Of a DNA stretch of 64,000 bases, positions 1 through 7,338 are shown in pieces (position 1 is the stretch's first letter; each line of letters starts with the position of its first letter). The position numbers and the translations under genes were made by a program. The DNA comes from CAZVFX01 sp964626565. GTDB lineage: Bacteria; Myxococcota_A; UBA9042; CAIXZC01. The notes under the pieces are model-generated. The model did not search any database. It had not been told where the DNA came from and saw only the letters and a list, made by a program, of their open reading frames with translations. Location of the stretch: positions 1 through 64,000 of the forward strand of contig CAZVFX010000012.1 of NCBI GenBank assembly GCA_964626565.1, given 5' to 3'.

Positions 1-285
1 GCGCCTTACGTGGGGGGGGGGGGGCCGGGGCGGTGTTTTGAGCCCCACCGGGGCGGGGGGGTGGGCTTTGCCCGGGGCCGGCCCGGAGGGGTCGGCTTCG
101 CCGAGACTGCGGAAATACTGGGACACCCACAGCAGACCACCAAAAATGGCGACGTAGGGAAAATACCGGCGCGCAAAGATGTACGAAAGAGAAACGAGGA
201 CTACCACAACCAGTGATTTCCAATAACCCATGCCGGCAAAATAAGCGCGATAGAACCACCTGTCAAGCCACTGTTTTTGAGTCAT
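1..285 (-). CDS. Partial small membrane protein, unknown function
   Basis: This frame is open on the minus strand from an ATG at 285 to the left edge, so the 3' end is missing. About 95 residues are visible. Around residues 19-60 there is a hydrophobic stretch (YWKSLVVVVLVSLSYIFARR, then a second apolar segment ending VSQYF), which suggests one or two membrane helices. The visible C-terminal part is Pro/Gly-rich and is read through a homopolymeric G tract, so it may be low complexity or affected by a sequencing error. No ribosome site is clear before the 285 start; an in-frame ATG at 231 is an alternative. I recognise no family. It is divergent from the barrel gene at 433. Confidence 0.45.
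   Translation of the reverse strand, partial: MTQKQWLDRWFYRAYFAGMGYWKSLVVVVLVSLSYIFARRYFPYVAIFGGLLWVSQYFRSLGEADPSGPAPGKAHPPAPVGLKTPPRPPPPHVRR
12..24. repeat. G13 homopolymer tract
   Basis: Thirteen consecutive G bases, inside a very G-rich 90-bp stretch at the window edge. On the minus strand it falls in the reading frame of the partial membrane protein as a run of proline codons. A tract of this length is prone to slippage, both biologically and in sequencing. Confidence 0.9.
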
Positions 286-432
286 TTCAGGAGGAAACAG
301 AAAGGGCGAATATTTTTGTTGCATTATTTGGATGAAGTCCTATCTTCGTATAAGATGCTCCAAAGAACTCCGGGCGAGAAGGACCCTGGGTTCGGAGTAG
401 AACTCGTGGTAAAACTTTGCAAGGAGGAAGAG

Positions 433-1044
433 ATGAAAAGAGCATTCCTGATGAGCATCACCATTCTGTTGGTCGCCGGCCTGGCGATGCCCGTTCTCGG
501 TAAGGGCAAGGGTTCCACTCGCTTCGGCGACAAGGGCGTGATCACGCTGGCAGGCAACGTGGCCTACACCAGCGCGTCGGCGGAAGTTGATGTTGACGGC
601 AATTCGTCCGACCTGGGCAGCCAGTCGACCCTTAACTTCAGCCCGGTCATCGGCTACTTCGTGATGAACAACCTGTCGGTTGGCGTCGGCCCGACGTACA
701 CGTCATCCAAGAGCGAAGATGCAGACGGCAACGAGCTGGGCGACAGCTCCACCAGCGGTGCCAAATTGTCGGTAGACTACTACTACCCGTTGGGCGGCAC
801 CCTGTTTGTTGACGTGGGCGCACGGGTTGGCTACATGACGGCCAGCGAAGGCGACAACGACTCCTCGGGCCTCGGCTTTGGCGCCTTCGGCGGCGTTGCT
901 CTTGCCTTTGGCGGCAAGTACGGTGGCTTCGGCACCTTCGGCCTGTTCTACGACCGGCAGAGCATGACGGTGGACGCGGACGGCGACCCCACCACGACCA
1001 CGTCGAGCTTCGGCGTTGCCTCCGGCCTGGGCCTGTTCTTCTAG
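433..1044 (+). CDS. Small outer-membrane beta-barrel protein
   Basis: A 203-aa secreted protein. I start it at the ATG at 433 because AAGGAGG lies just before it (421-427) and the protein then opens with a signal peptide (MKRAFLMSITILLVAGLAMP, cleavage near VLG-KG). The open frame extends upstream but with no supporting signal. The mature part alternates aromatic/hydrophobic strands with Gly/Asp/Ser-rich turns and ends GLGLFF, with a terminal Phe, as outer-membrane barrels of the OmpW/porin-like type do. The strand pattern (VGVGPTYT, LSVDYYYPL, LFVDVGARVGY, GGFGTFGLFYDR) suits about eight strands. Function is probably structural or a small pore; no specific family is claimed. Confidence 0.72.
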   Translation: MKRAFLMSITILLVAGLAMPVLGKGKGSTRFGDKGVITLAGNVAYTSASAEVDVDGNSSDLGSQSTLNFSPVIGYFVMNNLSVGVGPTYTSSKSEDADGNELGDSSTSGAKLSVDYYYPLGGTLFVDVGARVGYMTASEGDNDSSGLGFGAFGGVALAFGGKYGGFGTFGLFYDRQSMTVDADGDPTTTTSSFGVASGLGLFF

Positions 1045-1091
1045 CAGCACCCCCTCTCCGCACTGAAGTCCCTCCAATTCATTAATCTCTA

Positions 1092-1100
1092 TGCTATGAT
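1092..1100 (+). promoter_or_regulatory. Possible extended -10 promoter
   Basis: TG-C-TATGAT at 1092-1100 is an extended -10 element with no good -35 box. A start near 1107 would put both downstream inverted repeats (1111-1124 and 1125-1150) in the leader of the gene at 1160. Confidence 0.35.
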
Positions 1101-1110
1101 TGAATAGTTG

Positions 1111-1150
1111 ACGAACTTGTTCGTCCAAAGCTCAGCCTTTTGAGCTTTGG
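1111..1150 (+). promoter_or_regulatory. Two adjacent inverted repeats in leader of the His/Lys-rich gene
   Basis: ACGAAC-TT-GTTCGT (1111-1124) is a perfect palindrome. Directly after it, a perfect 10-bp stem CCAAAGCTCA / TGAGCTTTGG (1125-1134 and 1141-1150) encloses a six-base loop. The last two G of the second stem are also the first bases of the ribosome site GGGAGG (1149-1154), so the hairpin could affect translation of the gene at 1160. The first palindrome could instead be a protein operator. No T-run follows, so it is not a normal terminator. Confidence 0.55.
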
Positions 1151-1159
1151 GAGGTTATC

Positions 1160-2173
1160 ATGAGAAAACACATCGCAATTCGGTTTATATCGGCGCTCTT
1201 TTTCGGAGCGATCCTCATGGGCGCGGCCGCGTCCGCGCAGGCCCACAACGACGAACCGTTGCACTGGTACTTTGACCCTCACCCGGTGAACTACGACTGG
1301 GGCGGCGGCTGGTGCCCGGAACATGGGGAGCACGCACACGAATTCCCCCCGGCGGGAGACGAACTGGAGTTGTACGTCATTGAGGACGGCCTCTATATCT
1401 ACGTCGGAGACCCGTCCTACTACGCCGACTACGACGGCGACTACTACTGGTACTACGGAGCCCATCCGGTAGATTTCTACAGCTACGACCACGTCTGCTA
1501 CATCCACGGACCCCACGTCCACGTATACGCGCCTTCCATAATCTGGATGGAATACTACCACTACGACAGTTACGCCTACGTGTGGTACGGCCCATGGCCG
1601 AGGTCCTACGTGCCGAACCGGCACGTTTACCTGCACAAGCACCACGGCCACCACAAGCACCATCACAAGAAGATGGCGAAGCACTACAAGAAGAAGCCGC
1701 CGCCGAAGAAGAAGCCGGCCAAACATGGCGACGGTTTCAAGGGGCACAAGAAGTCTTCCTTCCACAAATACCCGGCGTTTCCGAGCAAGGAGGCGCATGC
1801 CCACGAGAAGGCGGTGGCAAAGAACCATCCCGGCAAGTGGAAACCGCGCAAGCCCTACAACATCCGCCGTAGCGACGCCAGCAGATCCAAGCGCTCGTCG
1901 AGCCCGGAAGGGCGGCGGGGGAGCCGCGGCGATCACCGTAAGCAGAAGGCCACCAAATCTCGTTCCGACCGAGGTAAAAGCCGATCCTACGGTAACACCA
2001 GAGGCAAGAGCAGCTCCAAGAAGAGCTCGGCCAGGTCTGGCAAGAAGAAAAAGAAGAAGAAACAGAAGAGGAGCTATCGTTCCAAGAAGAAGTCTAGAAA
2101 ATCCTCCGGCCGCACCAAATCCCGGAGTAAGTCTTCGGGTAAGCGGCGGTCTTCCGGCAAGCGCCGGCGGTAG
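1160..2173 (+). CDS. Secreted His/Tyr-rich protein with long Lys/Ser/Arg tail
   Basis: A 337-aa protein with a clear signal peptide (hydrophobic through residue ~24, cleavage at ASAQA-HN). Residues ~30-150 are rich in Tyr, Trp, His and Asp (for example DPSYYADYDGDYYWYYG), with His-Pro and HVHVY motifs. Residues ~155-180 form a His/Lys cluster (KHHGHHKHHHKK). From ~165 to the end the chain is very basic, with Lys, Arg and Ser in SKKKS-type runs. GGGAGG precedes the ATG. The composition suggests metal binding in the first half and binding to polyanions such as LPS, exopolysaccharide or DNA by the tail; this is inference. I recognise no family. Confidence 0.7.
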   Translation: MRKHIAIRFISALFFGAILMGAAASAQAHNDEPLHWYFDPHPVNYDWGGGWCPEHGEHAHEFPPAGDELELYVIEDGLYIYVGDPSYYADYDGDYYWYYGAHPVDFYSYDHVCYIHGPHVHVYAPSIIWMEYYHYDSYAYVWYGPWPRSYVPNRHVYLHKHHGHHKHHHKKMAKHYKKKPPPKKKPAKHGDGFKGHKKSSFHKYPAFPSKEAHAHEKAVAKNHPGKWKPRKPYNIRRSDASRSKRSSSPEGRRGSRGDHRKQKATKSRSDRGKSRSYGNTRGKSSSKKSSARSGKKKKKKKQKRSYRSKKKSRKSSGRTKSRSKSSGKRRSSGKRRR

Positions 2174-2291
2174 AGCAGCAATCAAGCATCCAAACCTGAG
2201 CCATACCGACATCACCAACCCCTCGTCGCTCGAAGCGATCAGGTTCCAGGTGCCGTGGCCGAAGGCTCGCTCCTCTGGATGAATCGGAAAT

Positions 2292-2320
2292 TTGCTGCGC
2301 TGTCGGGCGTGTGGTAGTAT
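2292..2320 (+). promoter_or_regulatory. Sigma-70-like promoter for the gene at 2342
   Basis: TTGCTG (2292-2297), a 17-bp spacer, then TAGTAT (2315-2320). The leader would be only about 15 nt and would contain the ribosome site AAGGAG just before the ATG at 2342. Confidence 0.45.
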
Positions 2321-2341
2321 GCGCGAGGAAAGGAGTGGCCT

Positions 2342-2956
2342 ATGACACGGTTCATGTCCGTTGTAGTATTTATGTTTGCTCTCAGTCTGGCGCCGGCGGC
2401 GCTGGCACAGCCGGAGAAAAAGGACGAGGTCCCTGCGGCGGCCAAGCAGACCAACCCGGACCCACACAACGTGTACTCCACCGGGCTATTTCAGGAAGTC
2501 TACATTGATGAAGACTTCAAGCTGTACCGGGTCCGCACCTACCAGGGGGTCGTTCCGGGAAGGGATGATGAAGGCGATGCCGGCACCGCGACCGTGGACC
2601 CGCCCAGGGGCAAGAAGACCAAGGTCAAGCGCCTCGGCTTCGAACAGCGTGAGCTGTTCTCGAGGGTATTCGTGCTCGCTGACCGGCCGATTTCGCCCTG
2701 GATCTACGACAACTTCGTCCAGGCTCACGCCAACCCTGACGTGCCCTATCAGATCTTCGTGGAGATCTCTACGGCCGACATCCCGAAATTCAATGATCGC
2801 CGCCCCCTCATCACCCACAGCTTCAACACCCCAATCCGCACGATACAGGGGACCATGATGAAGGAAGGTGTGAGAGTTGTGATCACCCTGAAACGAGAAG
2901 CGCGCTACTTGCCTGTCCAGGTTGGCAAAGTCCTGTACATCGACGTCGAGAGATAA
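2342..2956 (+). CDS. Exported protein with possible AMIN-like C-terminus
   Basis: A 204-aa protein with a signal peptide (MTRFMSVVVFMFALSLAPAALA-QP) and an AAGGAG ribosome site. The mature part has no cysteines that I see and is mixed alpha/beta. Its last ~30 residues (VRVVITLKREARYLP, then KVLYIDVER) resemble the strand pattern of AMIN-type periplasmic domains, which target proteins to peptidoglycan or the outer membrane; that similarity is weak and judged by eye. The glycosyltransferase gene begins four bases after its stop, so the two are probably cotranscribed. The specific role is unknown. Confidence 0.6.
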   Translation: MTRFMSVVVFMFALSLAPAALAQPEKKDEVPAAAKQTNPDPHNVYSTGLFQEVYIDEDFKLYRVRTYQGVVPGRDDEGDAGTATVDPPRGKKTKVKRLGFEQRELFSRVFVLADRPISPWIYDNFVQAHANPDVPYQIFVEISTADIPKFNDRRPLITHSFNTPIRTIQGTMMKEGVRVVITLKREARYLPVQVGKVLYIDVER

Positions 2957-2960
2957 CCAC

Positions 2961-3971
2961 ATGTCCCGCAGAAAGGACTCTCATTTCGGAAACCGTCCCC
3001 CGAACCCCTACCACAGAGACGACCCGCCTAACCGGAACCGCGGCTTTGCCCGGTCCATGCGCAGCATGTTTATGGGCAACAGCGCGGAGATCTCCGTGGT
3101 CATCCGCACTTACGACGGCGAGGACTACCTTGAGGAGTTGCTCAAGTCGCTGGAAGGGCAGGAGACGTCTTACGAGGTTGAGATTCTGGCCGTAGACGCC
3201 GGCTCCAAAGATCGCACACCTTTGATTTTGCGATCTCACGGGATCCAGCCCCACTACGTAGCGCCGGGAAGGGGCTACCGCCAGCTTGCGCTGAAGCATG
3301 CCGATGGTGAGGTGGTGGTCTTTTTGTCTCAGGATTCCATGCCGCTGAACCGGAAGTGGTTGCACGCCCTCGCCGCCCCTCTTATGGACGAGCGTGCGGC
3401 TGTAACCCACGGCCGCATAATCGCTGATGCCAATGTGCCGCCGTATCAGCGGGGGCTGTTCAACGCCCGGCCATACATTTCCGGCAAGGAGCCGCTGTGG
3501 TTCACAGCACCTTCGGAACAGCAGGGCGGTGCAAACTTCCTGCCGGCTACGAACTACGCGCTCAGACGGGACGTGAACGAACAGGTGACTGACCTGGACG
3601 TGGACGATTCCGCACTGCTGGAGCGGATGTACGAGGCGGGCTTGCCCAAGGCATATCTGCCCGAGGCTGCTGCCATCGCCAGATCGGGTGAAATCCCGGT
3701 TGCCATGTTGGAGCTTGCTTCAACCTCGTCTCCGGGGGTCAAAGGCCTGGTGTCCGCGGTGGCTCTGGCGTCGGCCCGGATGGTCGGCGATCTGTATCTT
3801 TTAGGTGAAAAAGGTGAATTGCCAAGTGGGGAACGGGGCGAAGCATACGCCGTCGCCATCGCCCTGCATGCCACGCGCATTGCCAGGCTGCTGCACGACA
3901 AATCAAAAATAGTCAAGCGAGTTTCGGCTGCCTTTTCGCCGCTGGTCAAGCGAGCGCTGACTCAGCGTTGA
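2961..3971 (+). CDS. Family 2 glycosyltransferase, rhamnosyltransferase-like
   Basis: A 336-aa GT-A fold glycosyltransferase. The core starts at about residue 40 with EISVVIRTYDGEDYL. It continues with the nucleotide-sugar motif DAGSKDRT and the segment FLSQDSMP, where many rhamnosyltransferase-type GT2 enzymes carry SQDA.P in place of DxD. A later GGANFLPATNYALRR segment fits the acceptor side. It probably transfers a sugar during polysaccharide or LPS assembly; donor and acceptor are not readable. I use the ATG at 2961, four bases after the upstream stop; the frame is open further upstream into the previous gene. The first ~35 residues are Arg/Asn/Pro-rich and poorly conserved in type. Confidence 0.8.
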   Translation: MSRRKDSHFGNRPPNPYHRDDPPNRNRGFARSMRSMFMGNSAEISVVIRTYDGEDYLEELLKSLEGQETSYEVEILAVDAGSKDRTPLILRSHGIQPHYVAPGRGYRQLALKHADGEVVVFLSQDSMPLNRKWLHALAAPLMDERAAVTHGRIIADANVPPYQRGLFNARPYISGKEPLWFTAPSEQQGGANFLPATNYALRRDVNEQVTDLDVDDSALLERMYEAGLPKAYLPEAAAIARSGEIPVAMLELASTSSPGVKGLVSAVALASARMVGDLYLLGEKGELPSGERGEAYAVAIALHATRIARLLHDKSKIVKRVSAAFSPLVKRALTQR

Positions 3972-4059
3972 AACTGGATAAAAATTTGCGAACGCATATC
4001 TTGTGAGTTAGGATCCGTCGTGGTTGGCGAAAGGAGCTACGACTCACGGAGGAATCGAC

Positions 4060-4347
4060 GTGGCCAAGGACACTAGCAGAACCAAAACGGTTGAGAGGCT
4101 CCTGACAAGGGAGGAAGTCGGCCGGGTACTTCCCAGGGTGGAATTGACTCCTGAAGAGGAATTGGTAATCCGCCTGCGGTACGGTATCGGGCTGGCACCA
4201 GAAGACAAGCTTTCCTACGTCGGGCAAGGAAACGAAGAACTGGAAGCCAGACTGGCGCTGATCGAGAAGGCAATTCTCGACATGCTGGAGGATGGCGTAG
4301 ACAACGAAGCCAGCGCCTCAGTGCTCGACAAGTTTAGAGACCTATAG
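4060..4347 (+). CDS. Small protein resembling sigma-70 region 4
   Basis: A 95-aa protein. I prefer the GTG at 4060 because GGAGGA (4048-4053) sits six bases upstream; a TTG at 4024 is an alternative. The central stretch LTPEEELVIRLRYGIGL resembles the start of sigma-70 region 4, where LTxRExxVIRLRxGL precedes the helix-turn-helix. The following segment (EELEARLALIEKAILDMLE) is a charged helix that is not a convincing recognition helix. It may be a regulator or anti-sigma-like fragment. It could also be an unrelated helical protein, so the call is tentative. Confidence 0.5.
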   Translation: MAKDTSRTKTVERLLTREEVGRVLPRVELTPEEELVIRLRYGIGLAPEDKLSYVGQGNEELEARLALIEKAILDMLEDGVDNEASASVLDKFRDL

Positions 4348-4410
4348 CTTCACTCTTTCTAGTTTACACTCAGTTGCGGAATAGTTGGTGCCCGACGAGG
4401 GGCGGATTGT

Positions 4411-6423
4411 CTACTCGGCCGGAATGGCGGGGTCAGCTTCCACTTCGGGCTCACGTTCCGGTGCAGGTTCGGGCCTGGGCGTCGGCTCCGTTGCCGGCTT
4501 CCTGACTTCGTCCTTCTTCTCGGTCATCGATTTCAGAATTGCGGGGGCGGCTGCCTCGACCACGGTCCTGACATCGAGTTTCCCCTCAATCCAGATGCCG
4601 TCTTCTTCGAGCTTTCCGGCGTAGACGAGGAGTCCGCTGCTGTTCCTTAGTTGCTGCACCCAGTATTCGTTGCCGATAGCATCAGCGAGCACCTTCACCC
4701 CCATGATCGCATCGACAAGCTGCGGCGCCGAAACCCCAAAGACCATCCAGTACTTGGATTCATCAAATGCCGGCCCGAAGAAGTCGGTGAGTTTCAGCCC
4801 GGGCGTAAGATCGAGAACTTCTTTGACCCTGACCACGCAGTTGGGGCCGAAGGCTCCTACCACGTAGTCCTTGGAAAACCCCATGGCGCCGCCCAACCGG
4901 CGCTTGATGATATCCTGGACCCAGGCCACTTCCGGCGGCAACTTCAGTTTCACCCAATCGAACTCGATGACGATGGAATCCACCTTTCCAATCCTGTAGT
5001 CCTCGCTCTGCATCTGTATGCCAAGTCCGAGGTTGGCGAAAACCGGCGCCAGGCCATCCACAACCTCCTTGAGGCTGCGGTTGTGGAACATCTGGCGGTT
5101 CTCAGGAGGCAGGTCCTGGATCACCTTGGCGAACAGCATCTGATAGAACTGGTACATCAAGTCCCGGACCTTGAGACCATCGACGGCCGTCGCAATGCCG
5201 GTCATGGACATGGGGAAACCGGAATCGGTGTAGACTGCAAAAGCCGAATCGGGGCCATAGTATGAGATGAGTTCCGCGTACAGCTTCGAGAACACCATCT
5301 TCTCTTCGAGGCCCAACTTCCAGGCCGAAGCCATGAGGTCAACGTACCGGGGAAGCCATGGAGTGAAGGACTCCGAAGGGTAGTATTGGGCGCCTACCAG
5401 GTAGCTCTTGCCCGGAAGCAGAGTCGCGGATTTGAAAGCGCCGGGTCTAAGCGCGCCGAAGGACGTCGCCAACTTGGTGCCCTTGAGGGTAAGCAACTCA
5501 GTGCGAATCACCATGTCGTTGCCCAGCAAGTCCAGGGTCACGGTCAGCTTGTCCAGGTCGGCCAGCGCTTCTTTTGCAAAGTTGAACGCCCTGGCAAGGA
5601 ACTCCTTCTGATCCTGCTGCATAGGCATATTCTCGCCCATCTCCCGCTCCATTTCATCGAGGATGGAAGAGGCCAGCGTTTTCAGGGAATGACCCTCCAA
5701 AGTAACGAGGACCAACTTGTCCGTGGTCAGTCGGGTCAGCTCCAGTTTGAGGTCTCCTTCGACGATGTCGATGGTCCTGAAGGAGTCCGAGACCAGCAGA
5801 TATTTTCCATAGGGCATGACGTAGCTGTCGCCCAGCACGTAACCGTGATTCTCATCCTGCACAGCACCGTCCGGCAGGGCCGCCTTGAAAGCGTCCGATC
5901 CGACGATGGGTACGGCGATGAGAGGCTTGTCTTTCCCTTCGAATCCAAAGCCGATTCCGCGGGTCCGATCCAGCCAATCCATGTTCTTCATGCCGCTCTT
6001 GCCGGCAACCTCCTGAAGGAGTCCCTCCAAGCCGGTGTCGGCCATCACGCGCATAGGCGGCGGCAGCACGCCCTGGAGCTTGGCCATGGAGCCGTTGAGG
6101 GGACCGGTGACGCCGTATGCGGTCACCTTGCTCAAGGTGCGCTGCATGTGGATGTTGGGGGCGGCCGGCCGTTCAGGGGTCTTGGCCTCGTCGCTGGGGG
6201 CGCCCTGGTCGTCACCGGCCTTGTCGCCCGCTTTCTCTTCCCCTTCCTTTGCCTTTCCCTCGTCGTCCTTGGTGCCTTCCTTCTTCTTGCCCTCGCCTTC
6301 ATCCTTGGCAGCCTGCTTCTTGTCTGCCGGTTTCGGCGGCGGGGGGTCCTCTCCGCATGCGACTGCACCGACCGCGGCCAGGAACATCCACGCAACAAAC
6401 AAAGCCAGTTTCCTGTTCAGCAT
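4411..6423 (-). CDS. Large lipoprotein of unknown function (670 aa)
   Basis: Start at ATG 6423, preceded by AAGGAGG on the minus strand. The N-terminus is a lipoprotein signal (MLNRKLALFVAWMFLAAVGA, then AC as the lipid-modified cysteine). A long Pro/Lys/Glu/Gly-rich linker follows (residues ~25-80), then a globular body of ~550 residues and a Pro/Glu-rich C-terminal tail that ends PAIPAE. The body has repeated patterns of long hydrophobic helices and short strands, like large periplasmic DUF3352-type proteins; this is an impression, not an assignment. The in-frame extension to 6474 lacks a ribosome site. It is convergent with the small gene at 4060. Confidence 0.7.
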   Translation of the reverse strand: MLNRKLALFVAWMFLAAVGAVACGEDPPPPKPADKKQAAKDEGEGKKKEGTKDDEGKAKEGEEKAGDKAGDDQGAPSDEAKTPERPAAPNIHMQRTLSKVTAYGVTGPLNGSMAKLQGVLPPPMRVMADTGLEGLLQEVAGKSGMKNMDWLDRTRGIGFGFEGKDKPLIAVPIVGSDAFKAALPDGAVQDENHGYVLGDSYVMPYGKYLLVSDSFRTIDIVEGDLKLELTRLTTDKLVLVTLEGHSLKTLASSILDEMEREMGENMPMQQDQKEFLARAFNFAKEALADLDKLTVTLDLLGNDMVIRTELLTLKGTKLATSFGALRPGAFKSATLLPGKSYLVGAQYYPSESFTPWLPRYVDLMASAWKLGLEEKMVFSKLYAELISYYGPDSAFAVYTDSGFPMSMTGIATAVDGLKVRDLMYQFYQMLFAKVIQDLPPENRQMFHNRSLKEVVDGLAPVFANLGLGIQMQSEDYRIGKVDSIVIEFDWVKLKLPPEVAWVQDIIKRRLGGAMGFSKDYVVGAFGPNCVVRVKEVLDLTPGLKLTDFFGPAFDESKYWMVFGVSAPQLVDAIMGVKVLADAIGNEYWVQQLRNSSGLLVYAGKLEEDGIWIEGKLDVRTVVEAAAPAILKSMTEKKDEVRKPATEPTPRPEPAPEREPEVEADPAIPAE

Positions 6424-6509
6424 AGTGAGCCTCCTTCTGCCAATCTCGCGTACCTGTCTAACATGATAAAGCACATCTCGACAATATATTATTTCCGGCC
6501 AGCACCCGC

Positions 6510-6538
6510 TTGATCCCGATGCCGCGCTCCATTATAGT
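6510..6538 (+). promoter_or_regulatory. Sigma-70-like promoter for the amidohydrolase
   Basis: TTGATC (6510-6515), a 17-bp spacer, then TATAGT (6533-6538). The predicted start near 6545 leaves a short leader with the ribosome site GGAGGT before ATG 6568. Confidence 0.6.
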
Positions 6539-6567
6539 AGCTGCGGTCCAGGTGGCGGAGGTAACAG

Positions 6568-7329
6568 ATGAGACCGATTGACGCTCACGTTCACGTCGGG
6601 AAGTGGGCGTTGCCCGAGTTTTCTGCCAGAGCGACCGACCTGTCGGAAGCGAATAGCCTCTACTTGCGGTTCAACTGGGCAGGGGCCCTTGTCTTTCCAA
6701 CAGACCTCGGACTAAACGCCGAGTTGCTGGAGGAAGCTGCTGCCATCCGCGGACCGGTGGGGTTCCGGGTTGCCTTCTGGGCGGACTTCCGGGACGCCGA
6801 CAACCTCGCGATGTTCAGTTCTCGGACAGATGAATTTGCTGCCCTCAAGATCCACCCATCATGTATCAAGACCCCGGCCGACTCTGCGGATTGGGAGCCA
6901 TACTATGAGCTTGCAGAGGCAGCCGGCCTGCCGGTTGTGGTCCACTGCGGCAGATGGCAGGAGGTTGCCGGTTACGCGCTCGCTCTTGAGGCCGCGGGCA
7001 GGTTCCCCCGGGTCAACTTCATTCTTGCTCATATGGGCGGCGACTCTCCGCACCTGGTCACCGGAGCCACCAGCGCGGTAGCGGCAGGCGGGTACGACAA
7101 CGTCTACTTCGGCACGGAGAGCATAAGGGAACCGTGGCTCCTTGAGCAGGCGCTGGCCCGCGTCGGTTCCACCAGGCTCATTTTCGGCTCCGACTACAAC
7201 CTCAATCATCCCGAGCCGTTTCGACGGCTCATCGAGGTCCTGGACATAACCGACCGGGACCGCTCCAACATCTTCCGCCGTAACATCAATTCGCTCTTGC
7301 CGTCCAATCACACGTTCGTTCAGCCATGA
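6568..7329 (+). CDS. Amidohydrolase-2 family metal-dependent hydrolase
   Basis: A 253-aa TIM-barrel hydrolase of the amidohydrolase_2 (COG2159-like) type. Metal ligands are visible in order: HVH at residues 7-9 (RPIDAHVHVG), a Lys-containing strand ALKIHPS, His in VVVHCGRW, His in LAHMGGD and Asp in IFGSDYNLNHP. Such enzymes hydrolyse or decarboxylate small ring or amide substrates; the substrate cannot be read here. GGAGGT lies before the ATG. The stop is nine bases before the gamma-lyase-type gene, so the two are probably translated from one mRNA. Confidence 0.85.
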   Translation: MRPIDAHVHVGKWALPEFSARATDLSEANSLYLRFNWAGALVFPTDLGLNAELLEEAAAIRGPVGFRVAFWADFRDADNLAMFSSRTDEFAALKIHPSCIKTPADSADWEPYYELAEAAGLPVVVHCGRWQEVAGYALALEAAGRFPRVNFILAHMGGDSPHLVTGATSAVAAGGYDNVYFGTESIREPWLLEQALARVGSTRLIFGSDYNLNHPEPFRRLIEVLDITDRDRSNIFRRNINSLLPSNHTFVQP

Positions 7330-7338
7330 GGGAATCCA

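Noticed and set aside
10..216. 68-codon plus-strand frame at the left edge
   Set aside because: Reads through the G13 tract with Gly/Arg bias and no ribosome site; the minus-strand frame with membrane helices explains the region better.
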